DNA from: Closterium sp. NIES-65 | Taxonomy: Eukaryota; Streptophyta; Zygnematophyceae; Desmidiales; Closteriaceae | Assembly (NCBI GenBank): GCA_948144175.1 | Contig: CANXME010002276.1 | Coordinates: forward strand, 124,001-188,000 | Reading direction: 5' to 3' | Length of the DNA stretch: 64,000 nucleotides | Part shown: one piece after another, positions 11,035 to 21,304 of the stretch | How the letters are laid out: every line of letters begins with the position of its first letter | Position numbering within the stretch: the stretch's first letter is position 1 | Program-made: the position numbers and the translations under genes | The notes under the pieces: model-generated | Database searches by the model: none | Told to the model about the DNA's origin: nothing | The model's input: the letters and a program-made list of their open reading frames with translations, nothing else

Positions 11035-12327
11035 GCTAGTGACTGCACGGCTGCCGGTCTACGAACACGATTGGTATGTGCTAAGTCGGCTCGACTGAAC
11101 TACGTCACGGTGTTGTCCACGCTCAGCGCACCATGCGGAGATAACTGCAGCAACGGGAGCTAGGCTACGGGCTAGGCACGTGTGCTCGTGTGATCTCTGC
11201 GTTCGTTCACTTAGTCGTTTCCTTGTGTTCACACTCCTTGCTAGTTCACGGGGAGAATTTGCAAGAGTTTCACCAGGAAAACATGACAACAATGATACAA
11301 GGAAGTTGGCATAGCAAGACTACCTCAGAGCAAGCATTCAGGTCGGCCAACTGCCAGCGCAGCTTGGTCGACCGCGTTCCAACACGACTTGGTCGACCGC
11401 GCTCCAGCAAGGCAAGGTCGACGGCGTGCCAACATCGCAGGTTGACGTCGTGACAGCGTTGCTCACGCAGGACAGCAGTGCACCCTGCTTCGCAGTTGTG
11501 CGCAGATGATTGGCGTGCAGAGTCTCGTCACCTGCACAGCGCACACACCACGTCAACCTCGAGCTGATGACTGCCTCTGATCCGCCACGACGACCTCGGG
11601 ATACCACCACCGAGGTCGGGCTCGCCAACTTCGCCTGGGCGACCGTCGCACTCCTCCGCAGCACTTCGTCACCCAGGTAACCTGGTCGACCAGGCAACCA
11701 CGTCGACCAGCAGCTCCCGGCCGTGCCCGTCGACCTCCCAAGTCGACGACCACCTCCACGTCGACCTCACCAGGTCGACGAGACCATCGGCCGACCTCCT
11801 CCAGGTCGACGTCCCCTCTAGTCGACCAGCTCCATGTCGACCAGTACTCCTGGTCGACCTGCTCCTCGTCGACCAGCACAGTCGTCGGCCGACCACCCAC
11901 GTCGGCCACCCAAAGCTAGCGTCACAAAGTTGACGCCCCGCTACTCGACGCCCGACTGCTCGGCGTCCTGCGTCAAGGTCGACGTCGGCCCCTCCTTCGT
12001 CGACCACCAGGTCCAGTCGACCACTAACAGGTCGACCAGCAGTTCGTTAGCCGACCGCCGAAGTCGGCTTCCCCAAGTTGACGTCACCAAGTTGACGTCC
12101 TCCGCAGGTCGACTTCCCAAGTCGACCTCCCTGAAGTCGGCGCCACCCTGAAGTCGGCGCCCGTGCAGTGGTCCCCCGTGCAGGTCGACCTCCTCGTCGA
12201 CCAGCTCACGCACTGCTGCAGGTCGGCTGCTCCGTTCACACCCGACCACGAAGCCGGCTCCGCCCAAGCGAGGACGGGGCCAATACCCAACTCCCGTTGA
12301 CACTCCCCTGCCGCGTTCACGCTTGGG
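9839..12327. repeat. Large direct repeat, copy 2 (2489 bp)
   Basis: This is the second copy of 4246-6734. Its left edge is the point where Copia-A integrase joins Copia-C RT, with shared bases GTGGTGAAATC. Its right edge, after CGCTTGGG, is where Copia-A sequence meets the GC-rich leader of element D. Confidence 0.95.
11134..12302 (-). repeat. Copia-A LTR within element D (right, 5' of the chimera)
   Basis: This 1169-bp LTR is almost identical to 5541-6709, with the same GTCGAC-rich core. On its right it keeps the Copia-A purine tract and about 25 bp of Copia-A internal sequence, which a true 5' LTR should not have. That suggests it arose as a 3' LTR. Confidence 0.8.
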
Positions 12328-13005
12328 GCGCGACGAACAGGGGCAGCCGCGGCGCGCGAGCCTGAAGCGCGCAACGCGAGCTGCAAGCGCGGCGCACGAA
12401 GCCGCCGCGGGCTGCGCGAGGATGGCAGCCGCGGCACGCGAGGCTGCAGCGCGACGTGCGGGCAGCTGACGCAACGCGCGGGGCTGTAGCGCAACGCACG
12501 AGGCTGCAGCGTGACGCGCGGGGCTGTAGTGCGACGCGCGGGGCTGCAGCACCCACCGCGGGCTGCAGACGCGGCGCGCGGAGCAGCAGCGAGCCGCGCA
12601 CGAGCTGCTGCAGGGCGGGGCCTGGTGGGGCTGCGTCAGTGGCAGGTCGTGGCCGCGAGGAGGGGCGGCGCTCTGGCCTGACGGGCCTGCAGGGGCGGCT
12701 CGCGGTCCTGAGGGGCTTGCAGGGGCGGCTCGCGGGCCTGACGGGCCTGCAGGGGAGGCTCGCAGGCCTGACGGGCCTGCATGGGCGACGTGCGGGCCGT
12801 ACGAGTCTGCAGGGGCGGCGCGCGGGCCTTACGGGACTGTAGGGGCGACGCGCTAGCCTAGGGCAGCAGTAGGCAGCGCGAGGGCTGCAGGACGGCGCGT
12901 TCAGCGCAGCACGTCACAAGGCAAGGCAGGCAACACATAAGGTAGCGTGGTAACCGCAACGGTAGGTGGGCCCAGAAAAAAAAAAGACGGTCCTACGAAC
13001 CTAGT
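12328..13005 (-). repeat. GC-rich minisatellite leader of element D
   Basis: No gene is seen. The segment is built of imperfect repeats. One half is rich in GGGCTGCAGCGCGACGCGC-type units (about 12400-12600). The other half is rich in GGGGCGGCTCGCGGGCCTGA-type units (about 12660-12850). Elements F and E have different minisatellites in the same place, between gag and the primer site. A run of ten A lies near 12976-12985. Confidence 0.7.
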
Positions 13006-13017
13006 GCTCTGGAACCA
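13006..13017 (-). promoter_or_regulatory. Element D primer-binding site
   Basis: Minus-strand TGGTTCCAGAGC directly abuts the LTR at 13018. It resembles the initiator-Met site TGGTATCAGAGC with two substitutions. Confidence 0.65.
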
Positions 13018-13149
13018 TGTTAGAATCTAGCAGCAGGAATGAATGAACTATGAAAGAGTTGGGTAAAAGTATGAAACCCTAAAAGGGGTTGTACCCCATA
13101 TTGGCTACCCCACTACAGCCTAAACATAGCATATATATATACTTTAACA
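13018..13149 (-). repeat. Element D 5' LTR (right)
   Basis: This 132-bp repeat runs from TGTTAGAATC to CTTTAACA and matches 2641-2776. Length differences lie in a TA-rich microsatellite near its end. The target duplication GAAGC follows at 13150-13154. Confidence 0.85.
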
Positions 13150-14234
13150 GAAGCACCTTTCATCCCCGTTACGGAGTAGTTCGGCACTCCTACATACTTC
13201 ACAACAAACATCGATCCTCATGAAGCAGTACAAGCACAGCACGATTATGCAAGTGCAGAAATGCACTCACCCATGAACGAAGACCCACCTTGCGACTCCT
13301 CCGGCGACACCATTCGCGAAATCCCTGGCGACGACGACAACGTGATCGAAGTTACCGCCACAGCCGAATCCAGCCTCACGGGCCTTCGCATCCTTGGCCT
13401 CGCTGTCGCCGTTCGAGCTAACCAGCAGCTAGTCGAGCCCACCACCGTTCGCCAGGCTCTCAACGGGCCCGATGCTGAGAAGTGGAGAGCCGCCATGGCC
13501 GCAAAACTTGTTGCACTCCAACGCCGCGGTACCTGGAAGCTGGTACCACGCCGCCACGCAAAGGGGAGAAAAATCCTTACAAGAAAGTGGTTCGCGGACG
13601 GAATCAAGACCCTCGCGGACGGAACGGTCGAAAAAATAAAAGCACGCAGGGTGGTTCGCGGATTTGAGCAAACACAATTTGTGGACTACGACCAGACATT
13701 CGCACCTGTCGGCCGCGATACCTCAGTGCGCATCCTTCTCTGCATCGCCGCCGTAAAACAGCGCCCACTCCGAAAAATCGACGTCTCCAACGCATTCCTC
13801 TACGCGATCATCGTCGCTATCATCTACGTCGAACAGCCACACGCATTCGAGGAAGAAGGCGATGCCCTCTGTCTCCTTCAGAAATCCCTGTACAGCATAA
13901 AGCAAGCACCACGCCTATGGCAGTAGCACCTTCACGGCGTCCTCATCGAGCTCAGCTTCCAGCAGCTTCCCCACGAACAGGGGATGTACCGCCTCGAATC
14001 CCGCGGCCACTTCATCCTACTCGTTGCCTACGTCGACGACCTTCTCTACACCGGAGACGACAACGACCTACTCGATCACTTCGAACGCAAGATCCAGGGG
14101 AAGCTGGAGGTCACTATCGACCATGAGGTCACTCAGTTCCTTGGCCTTAACGTCACTCAGACCGCGGATACGATTCACCTCTCCACCGCGAAATACGCCG
14201 AGACCCTTGCTAAGAAGTTCGGGATGGCTCCCGT
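13150..14234 (+). pseudogene. Copia-B reverse transcriptase (piece 2 of 3)
   Basis: The integrase-RT linker and RT of Copia-B element 1 resume after element D. Visible blocks are EKWRAAMAAKL, GTWKLVPR, RKWFADG, VRGFEQTQFVDYDQTFAPVGRDTSVRILL, KIDVSNAFLYA, SIKQAPRLW, then a TAG at 13924-13926. After a frame change come VAYVDDLLYTGDDN with the catalytic YVDD, and ITQFLGLN-like sequence. The frame runs into element F at 14235 and continues at 20066. It encodes no intact enzyme. Confidence 0.85.
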
Positions 14235-14362
14235 TGAGAAGAAACGAGAATGAATGAACTATGAATGAAGTGAGTACAAGTACTAACCCTAATTGGGTTG
14301 TACCCCCTAAGGGATACCCCACTATAGCCTACACAATATGCATAAGCTATAATGTTCTGACA
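14235..14362 (-). repeat. Element F 3' LTR (left)
   Basis: This 128-bp repeat runs from TGAGAAGAAACG to GTTCTGACA. It is followed by the Copia-C purine tract (CACCCCCATAGGCAAAGTGG on the plus strand) and then 14363-14574, a non-coding 3' region with short TA repeats. Confidence 0.9.
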
Positions 14363-14574
14363 CACCCCCATAGGCAAAGTGGGGGAGAACAAGGGGTCAC
14401 AAGACCAGTCAAGCAAAGCAAAGCAAGACAAGCTCAGGGTGGATCTCAAAGTCACCACACATTCCGAGCACAAGGTCAAGGGCACATGGCCAGTTCACAT
14501 GCAAGAGTACACACATATATATAAAGCTAGACAAGCAAGAGCATGTATATATATATGTCACAGTACAAGCAAGG

Positions 14575-17500
14575 TCAAGAGGAGAGCAAGTGAGGCAAGA
14601 CAGGCACAAGACCCAGCTGAGTGCAGTAGCGCTGATGATCACAAGGCGCAAGTGCCTTGGTGAAGACATCAGCAGTATTGGCCTCAGAGGCCACGTACGC
14701 AAGCCGCAACTGTCCACGCTGCTGTAGCTCACGAGCAAGGAAGTAGAGGAGAGCAATGTGCTTTGTTTTGTGCTCCAGTCACTGCTCTCGACACAAGGCC
14801 AGCATGGCCTTGTTGTCTACGTACAGGACTGGAGGAGAACGAGGCGGCTCTCCAAGGTCGGTCAGCAGGTAGGTGAGCCAGCAAAGCTCCTGGGCAGCCA
14901 TGGCCCCGGCGTAGATCTCAGCCTCACAACTGGAGCCGAGAACAGAAGACGAGCGAGTAGCCCGCCACGAATCAGAGCCGGAACCAAGGCTGAAGGTGTA
15001 ACCCTGTGACGACCGCTGCGTAGCCTGGTCCTCAGCCCAAGAAGCGTCCGCGTGCCCAGTGAGGACCACTGGACTCCGCCCTCCAAGCACTAGCCCCATG
15101 CCCGACGTACTGCACAAGTAGCGCAACACCCTCTTCGCTGTAGCCATGTGCTCTGGTCGGTGTCTCCCAGGAGCAACAAAGCGTGCAAGAATGCTAAGAG
15201 GGTATGCAAGGTCAGGTCGTGTGCAGGTCATCAGGTACATGAGGCAGCCAACAAGCTCTGGATACGGGCCACTCGACTCTACGGACTCATCCAAAGGCAG
15301 AGCTGAGAGTGAGTGGCGAGTAGGCAGAGGAGTGGCCTGAGGCGAGGAGTACGTGAAGCCGAAGCGCTGAAGGACCTGCTGCACCATGTGTGACTGAGTC
15401 AGGGTAATGGTGCAGCGTGCTCTGTCCCGGGTGATCTGCAAGCCAAGGTAGCTGCGCAGTTCACCCAGGTCAGTGCACGTGTGTCTCTTCTGCAGCTCGG
15501 ACTTCACGTATGCGAGTCCAGCAGTGTCAGCAGTGGCAAAGACCAAGTCGTCGACGTACACGAGGATGTAGACCGGCGGGAGAGAGGTGTCGGTGCGCAG
15601 AAACAACGACGGGTCGGCAGTCGAAGGAGCAAACCCAAGAGCCGCAAGTGTAGTCCTCAGTGTGTCGTGCCACTCACGCGGCGCCTGGCGGAGACCGTAG
15701 ACTGGACGCCGGAGACTCCACTGGGTACCAGGAGGGAAAGACCCAGTGAAGCCAGGTGAGCGGCGCAGCCAGCTCTCCTCGTGCAGGCTGCCCTGCAAGA
15801 AAGTTGTGCTGAAGTCGAGAGAGTGCAGCTCGTAGTCACGGTGAGCAGCAACGTGCAGCAGTACCCAAAGAGTGGTCATCTTCGGGGTGGGGGAGAAGGT
15901 CTGAAAGTAGTCAACTCCCTGCCGCTGACTGAAGCCACGAGCCACGTAACGCACCTTGAAGACAGGCGGAGAACCCGGCGGCCGCATCACCCTAAAGATC
16001 CACATGCCACTGACGATGTTCGCCCCAGGAGGGGGGACAGGGTCAACGTAGGTGCCTGTGGACTTCCGGGAAGCCATCTCTGCATCCATAGCTGCCTGCC
16101 ACTGAGAGGAGTAGGGACCCTCTATCGCCTCCGCGTAAGAGCGCGGAGTCGGGATGTCGAGTGCATCCGGGTCTCCCTCAAGGGTAAGCATTACGGACAC
16201 GAGATGAGGTGAAGCAGCTGCCAGACACTGGAACTCCTCCTGGTTGTCCTCAAGGACGTCCGTGCCAAGGGCACACTCACCCCCGACGGACGGAGGACAG
16301 ACAGACTTGGACTCAGCGACAAGACTAGCAGCGTAGTCTAGGCGACAGTGAGCAGCAAAGTCGACGAGCTCAGCAACGAGAGCAGACGCAACAGTCGACT
16401 CGAAAGAAGGGTCAGTGACGACAGTAGCAAGGAGACGCGTGACAGTAGGACTGGCAGCACGAAGAGAGTCCGACTCCGGGTCGGCAAGAGCAGGAAGAGA
16501 AGACTCGGGAGGAGAAGGCGAAGGGGCACGCAGAGGAGCAGTAGACGGACGCAGAGACATCCAAAGTACGCCAGGGACAGGAGGAGGACGCGGACGCAGA
16601 ACAGGAAAGTCCGAACCAAAGCTCTGCCTGAGCTGGAGACGAGCTGCGCGGATCCAGTCGATCAGCACCTCACTGACATCACCCTTGCTGCGCAAGGGGA
16701 AGATTGCGGTGTAACGCGAGTAGTCGTCAACAACGAGCAGGAAGTAGTGCTCGTGACCCTGCCCACGGACGCGGGCTGGGCCCCACACATCCATGTGAAG
16801 CTTCTGCAACGAGGCCTCTGTCGGAGGAAACTGGGAGGAGTGAGGGGCAGCACGCTGGCGCCCCTCAACACAGGGGACACAGGTAGGGCCAGGGCCCTGA
16901 GGAAGGGGAGGGAGGGACCGGGGGAGACCGGACACTAGAAGACGGGAGGCCATGCCTCTGAGCCGAAGCAGAGAGGGGTGACCAAGACGGTGGTGCCAGA
17001 GGAGACTCTCGTGAGACAGGAGACGACACGAACAGGGGGCAGACTCACGACCAGACCTGGACGCTGCAGCAAACACCTGACCTGACGCAACGACCCTACC
17101 AGACCCAGCAAGAGGAGGAGACGCAGTGGTCAGTGTGTACAGGCTCGACCCTGGCTGACGGGTAAACGTAGCCAGGTGTCGGCCTGTGCTAGCCTCTGTA
17201 CAGTGCGTCACCCGCTGACGCGCAGGAGTGAACTGGTGTACACCCGCATTCTGTAGGTCAGCATCACTCACCAGGTTCGTAGAGAACGAGGGGAGGTAGA
17301 GACCAGACAGGGTGTCAGAGGGAGCCGCCGGACACGGGAGGACTGTGGAGAAGCGAGATAGGACAGGACCCCAAGAGGGGTCAGCCAGAGACACAGCAAC
17401 AGGCCGACTCAGCGGCGTGACTGTGGTGCGGTCCCGAAAGAAGGAGCGAGACGCCCCAGAGTCAAGGGTGAAGGTGAGGGAGGCCGAAGCCAACGTAGTA

Positions 17501-19047
17501 CCTGAGAGCGCAGACTCACTAGTACCTGAGCACACAGACACACTAGCACCTAGAGCAGCAGCGTCGCAAGCACCTAGGGCAGCCTCCTCACTAGTACCTA
17601 GAGCAGCAGTCTCAATGCCCGGATCGGGCGGGAAACACCGGTAACAGTCACCCTCATCACTAATAGACACAGCATACATGGCAGAGAGAATAGCATCAAT
17701 GTCAAGATCATAGTTGGCAACACCCGCCCTAGACAGCTCGCCCCAGCGAGGGATCTCTGAGGCCTCCGGGAACTGGTGACGCCACGCGTCCGTCAGGCGG
17801 CCAAAGCAGCGCTCGGTGGGGTGGGCTCCCCCACACTGCTCACCCGCACGGTCGCTAGTGCGCAAAACGTAGGAGCACGGACTAGAACCCCCACCCCGCT
17901 GGCGTGCAGTGTACCACTCACGGAGCTGCTGAGGGGACAGGGTCTCACGACAGCGCTGCTGCTGCTGGCGCGAGCCACCACCGGAGCCACTCCTCTGCGA
18001 AGACCCGCGACCAGCTCCACCGCCACCCCCGCCGCCTCCGCCGCCTCCGCCGCCTCCGCTACTGCCGCCGCCTCCGCCTCCGCCTCCACCGCCGCCACCT
18101 CCGCCACCTCAGCTCCCACCGCCACCGCCGCCGCCACCTCCGCCTCCACTGCCGCCACCGACCCCTCCACCCCCACCTCCACTCCCACCGCCACCCCCAC
18201 TCCCCCCACTGCCGCCACCTCCACCTCCACCGCCCCCGCTCGCTCCTCCAGCGCCCTTGCACCCCTTGCCCTTGCCAAGGCGGCGTCTCCCGCTAGGGGC
18301 AGGCGCCGCACCGACCGACTCAAGACCAAGGAGGTCGGCCGCAGCAGCAGAAGCAACAGAGGGCAGAAGGGGGGAGGGGGAACACCCCTTAAAGTTGGGG
18401 GTGCGCGGGTCACCTCGAGAGGCTCCTACAGCGACTATGCTCTTCTCTTTCGCTAGGAGGGCCTTCTCAAGGAGGTCGACAGTGAGAGTGGTGGGACAGA
18501 CAGAGAGGAAGTGGTCCCTGACTACAAGAAGGGAGTCAGGGAGGCGAGTGACTATGTAGTAGAGAGTGATGTACATGGGGGGGGGGTTCTTGGCGCAGAA
18601 GTCAGCAGGAAGTGCAGCGCGGTAGCGAGTGTCACTAGTTCGGAGGTGCGTAATGAGGTCAGCTACTGTGGGAAAGGCAGCAAGGTCAGGAAAGAGGTAC
18701 GGTAGCATGAGACGGCTCAGTGCAGCAGTGGCAGGGGAGGAGTAGCGCGCAACTACAGCGTCGTACAAGGTCTGAGCACTCTTGTACTGACTAAAGTGCG
18801 CACGCTTGGAGGTAGGGAGGTGGCGACGCACAGCAAGACGTGCAGCAGCGTCGCGCGTGGCCCACTGGGAGCGAACAGTGGCGTCAGCATCAGCAGCAGG
18901 GGCAGGGGAAGCGCCAGAGGTGAGGTCAAAGAGAGAGAGGCCGTCTGCCCTATCGCATTGTAAGAACAGCTGCAGGTCAACTTCCCAGAGCTCAAAGTCA
19001 ATGGCTCGACCCTTAACGTCAAAGGCGAGGACACTAGGGGTAGCCAT
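14575..19047 (-). pseudogene. Copia-C gag-pol polyprotein of element F, with an in-frame integrase deletion
   Basis: One reading frame of 1491 codons begins MATPSVLAFDVKGR and ends at TGA 14575-14577. Order: gag of about 250 residues (DLQLFLQCDRADGL, YDAVVARYSSPATAALSRL), then a long poly-Gly tail. A Cys/His cluster (ending EQCGG-x2-H-x4-CF) and aspartic protease LDSGASRSFF follow. Next are pre-integrase HHRLGHPSLLR and CVPCVEG, integrase start HMDVWGPARV and VDDYSRYT, RT (ANIVSGMWIFRV, VYVDDLVFATAD), and RNase H (TGHADASW, SCEAEIYAG, ADVFTKAL). Integrase is cut after SDFPVLR and joined in frame to the pre-RT linker, so the second catalytic Asp and the Glu are gone. A TGA at 18109-18111 falls in the Gly tract, and another at 14779-14781 in RNase H. 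Gag and pol share one frame, as in most plant copia elements. Confidence 0.9.
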
Positions 19048-19926
19048 GACCCTAGACGACTAGCAGTGCAAATAGTAGGGTGAGGGCAGTGCAGTGACAA
19101 ATGGGCTGTGCTCACCAGACTGGGCAGGTCGGGCGGCCCGGAAGTAGGGCGGCTCGGCTGCTCGGCGGTTCGGCTGCTGGGCGGCTCGGCTGCTAGGCGG
19201 CTCGGCTACTCTGCTGTCGGGCGGCTCGGTTGTGCAGCAGGTGACGGGGCCGAGAGCGGGGCGGCGGGGCCGCAGGTAGGGTGGCGGAGCCGCTGAGTGA
19301 GGCGGCGGGGCCGAGAGTGAGGCGGCGGGGCCGCAGGTAGAGTGGCGGGGCCGCTGGTAGGGCGGTGGGGCCACAGGTAGGGTAGGGCGGCGGAGCCACG
19401 GGGAGGGTGGCGTTGCCGCAGGTAAGGCGGCAGAGCCGCGGGTAGGGGCGGCACGTGACGCCGCAAAGGGCGGCGACGGGCCGGTACGGGCGGCGACGGG
19501 CCGGGCGGCGACGGGCCTCGATAGGCGGCGCACGGGCCGGTATGGGCGGCGACGGGCCGGGACAGGCGGTGCACGGGCGGCGAAGAGCCGAGACAGGCGG
19601 CGACGGGCCGGAGCGGGCACCGCACGGGCGGCGACGGGCCAGGACAGGCAGCGACGGGCCGGGGCGGGCACCGCACGGGCGGCGACGGGCCGGGACAGCG
19701 GCGCGGGGCCGGGACGGGCGGCGCACGGGCGTCGACGGGCCGGGACGAGGCGGCTAAAGGGCGGCGCCGGGCCGCATAGGATGGCGACGGGCCGCTGAGG
19801 GCGGCGAGGAAGGTCGCTAGGGGGGACGCGACGGGGCCAAAAGAGGCCTAAGCGAGGCGCACTCCGGGCAGGAAAAAAAAATGTTCGATTTTGGTGGGCC
19901 CTAGGAACAGTTCCCACGAGGGAACC
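19048..19926 (-). repeat. GC-rich minisatellite leader of element F
   Basis: No gene is seen. From about 19140 to 19830 the sequence consists of imperfect repeats. First come GGCTCGGCTGCT-type units, then GGGGCCGCAGGTAGGGTGGC, then GGCGGCGACGGGCCGG with about 14-bp spacing. Long open frames on both strands here are by-products of a GC-rich repeat with few stop codons. It ends in a run of A at 19874-19881 before the primer site. Confidence 0.75.
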
Positions 19927-19937
19927 TGCTCGAACCA
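19927..19937 (-). promoter_or_regulatory. Element F primer-binding site
   Basis: Minus-strand TGGTTCGAGCA abuts the LTR at 19938. It is continued by a GGTTCCCTCGTGGGAAC stretch shared with element E. It differs from both D and E. Confidence 0.6.
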
Positions 19938-20065
19938 TGAGAAGAAACGAGAATGAATGAACTATGAATGAAGTGAGTACAAGTACTAACCCTAATTGAG
20001 TTGTACCCCCTAAGGGATACCCCACTATAGCCTACACAACATGCATAAGCTATAATGTTCTGACA
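19938..20065 (-). repeat. Element F 5' LTR (right)
   Basis: This 128-bp repeat differs from 14235-14362 at only two positions by eye. It is followed by the target duplication CCCGT. Confidence 0.92.
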
Positions 20066-20826
20066 CCCGTTGGCATCACTACCACGTTCCGCACTCCTCC
20101 GCCTAACCACGAGCCCGACATTACTCCGCTTTCACCGGCTGATCACCGTCTCTACCAGCAGCAGCTCGGATGTTTACTGTTCGCCGCCATCACATGCCGC
20201 TCGGACTTATCCTATATCGCCAGCCAACTCGCCCAGTACCTGCGCCGACCTGAAGGGGAGAACCTAGCAGACGTGCGCCGCGCCTTACAGTACTTCATCT
20301 CTACGCCTGATATCGGCCTCACCTATAAGGCTAACTTAATAGCTCCACTACAACTCACCGGCCATGTGGACGCTGACCACACTGGGGACGCAGACAACAG
20401 AAGGTCCCGCACAAGCTTCATCTTCAAACTTGAGCCTGCAGGAACCATCTCCTAGAACTCATCGCCCTCTCGTCAGTAGAAGCCGAATTCATCGCAGCAA
20501 GCACAGCAGTTCGCGAAGGGCTCTACCTCACGGAGCTCCTGCAGGAAACGAAGACGGCGATGAACGGGTCCTTTGAGTTACTCTGCGACAACCAGAGCGT
20601 GATCGAAATCGCAAACAAGCCAGGCTTCGTCAACCGCACGAAACACATCGCCCTGCGTTACTTCTTCGTGAAGGACGAAATCGACAAGGGAAAAGTCCAG
20701 CTCACCTACTGTCCAACTGGCGAAATGGTAGCTGACTTCCTCGCGAAGAAATTGCCACGTCAGAAGTTTCAGTACTGCTCGGACCTGTGCGGAGTCACTG
20801 ACAAGAGCCATGTGGCGCACCTCTAG
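20066..20826 (+). pseudogene. Copia-B RNase H (piece 3 of 3)
   Basis: This continues the Copia-B pol after element F. It has QQQLGCLLFAAITCRSDLSYIASQLAQYLRR, ALQYFISTPDIGL, GHVDADHTGDADNRRSRTS, SSVEAEFIAAST, CDNQSVIEIANKPGF, TKHIALRYFFVKDEI and ADFLAKKLPRQ. A frameshift near 20450 separates the first half (ending GTIS) from the second. The frame ends with TAG at 20824-20826. A purine tract AATGAAGGGGAG then leads into the LTR. All copia RNase H blocks are present but split over two frames. Confidence 0.88.
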
Positions 20827-20839
20827 GAATGAAGGGGAG

Positions 20840-21304
20840 TGTTGGAGTATAAAGGGAATTGCACTTAGCATTCCCGCAGGTGCAGCAGTATCGCATCAAT
20901 CTCTATCGAAGCAACACTAGCAGCAATATCGGATCAGCCCGTACCGAAGGTCAACAGTCGCAAAAGTCAACTATCGTGATTGTTGACCATTTGGACCGAC
21001 GCTTGACTCACCATCGAAGAATGGCAACAGACGTAACCATATATACAGGTTACATGCAGCGACTCGGTAACAAGAAAGCAGTGCAATAGTCAGAGTCACT
21101 GTAGAGATACCTATAAAGCAGTTATAATAAGGGAATGTACCCCTTAGAGTACATGGCTAGTTAGGACTATTTATATCCTTTGTATTCTATCTTTTAATCA
21201 ACTTGGTCATCTACATTCACTATGATCTAAGTTCTCACAACAAGACTTCCGCTACCAACCTCTTCCAAAGCATTCCTATCCTATCCAAGATCCTCACTCT
21301 AACA
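20840..21304 (+). repeat. Copia-B 3' LTR of element 1
   Basis: The LTR starts TGTTGGAGTATA after AATGAAGGGGAG and probably ends CACTCTAACA (465 bp). A conserved core near 21126-21165 (AAGGGAATGTACCCCTTAGA, then GTACATGGCTAG) matches the Copia-B LTRs at 34733-35089, 35605-36015 and 47717-47963. The 3' end is placed by analogy with those copies. Confidence 0.75.

Larger units (their letters stand above)
5541..12302 (-). mobile_element. Chimeric Copia-A/Copia-C element flanked by Copia-A LTRs
   Basis: Read leftwards: Copia-A LTR (12302 to 11134), primer site, short leader, Copia-C linker and N-terminal RT (11034 to about 9839), then Copia-A integrase core, RT and RNase H (to 6837), purine tract, and a second Copia-A LTR (6709 to 5541). 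The organisation is that of an LTR element whose gag-protease region has been replaced by Copia-C sequence. Primer site, leader and Copia-C sequence also lie beyond the 3' LTR. The region could therefore equally be a tandem product of unequal recombination. No target duplication of its own was found. Confidence 0.65.
2641..13149 (-). mobile_element. Copia-C element D, with an internal Copia-A/C chimera; target duplication GAAGC
   Basis: The element is bounded by short LTRs at 2641-2776 and 13018-13149, with identical 5-bp target duplications GAAGC at 2636-2640 and 13150-13154. It reads on the minus strand. From its 5' end (right) it has LTR, primer-binding site, GC-rich leader (12328-13005), a Copia-A-derived segment, then Copia-C linker, RT and RNase H (3005-5441), purine tract and LTR. 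Gag, protease and integrase of Copia-C are missing and Copia-A sequence sits in their place. The LTRs differ at roughly ten positions by eye, so D looks older than E and F. Confidence 0.85.
14235..20065 (-). mobile_element. Copia-C element F, nearly intact; target duplication CCCGT
   Basis: The element is bounded by LTRs 14235-14362 and 19938-20065 (128 bp each, two differences by eye). Exact target duplications CCCGT lie at 14230-14234 and 20066-20070. Read leftwards: LTR, primer site, minisatellite leader (19048-19926), one gag-pol frame (19047 to 14575), 3' non-coding sequence, purine tract, LTR. It is the youngest-looking complete element in the window, yet it lacks the second half of integrase and has two TGA codons. 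Confidence 0.92.
1992..21304 (+). mobile_element. Copia-B element 1 (host element split by nested insertions)
   Basis: A Ty1/copia element on the plus strand survives as three pol pieces and a 3' LTR: integrase (1992-2640), RT (13150-14234), RNase H (20066-20826) and LTR (20840-21304). Removing element D (2641-13149) and element F (14235-20065) with one copy of each target duplication rejoins the protein frame at both breaks. The second join reads M-A-P-V-G-I-T-T-T across the CCCGT site. Its left part is broken by the Copia-A copy ending at 1991 and continues outside the window. It is older than D, F and that Copia-A copy. Confidence 0.85.

Noticed and set aside
12305..13005. Possible satellite or CpG-island promoter
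   Set aside because: Position between primer site and pol of element D, and the matching place in E and F, explain it as an element leader.
17776..18456. 226-codon plus-strand frame and overlapping minus-strand frames rich in Ala/Thr/Ser or Arg/Trp
   Set aside because: These are shadows of the triplet-repeat DNA that encodes the poly-Gly tail of Copia-C gag on the minus strand.
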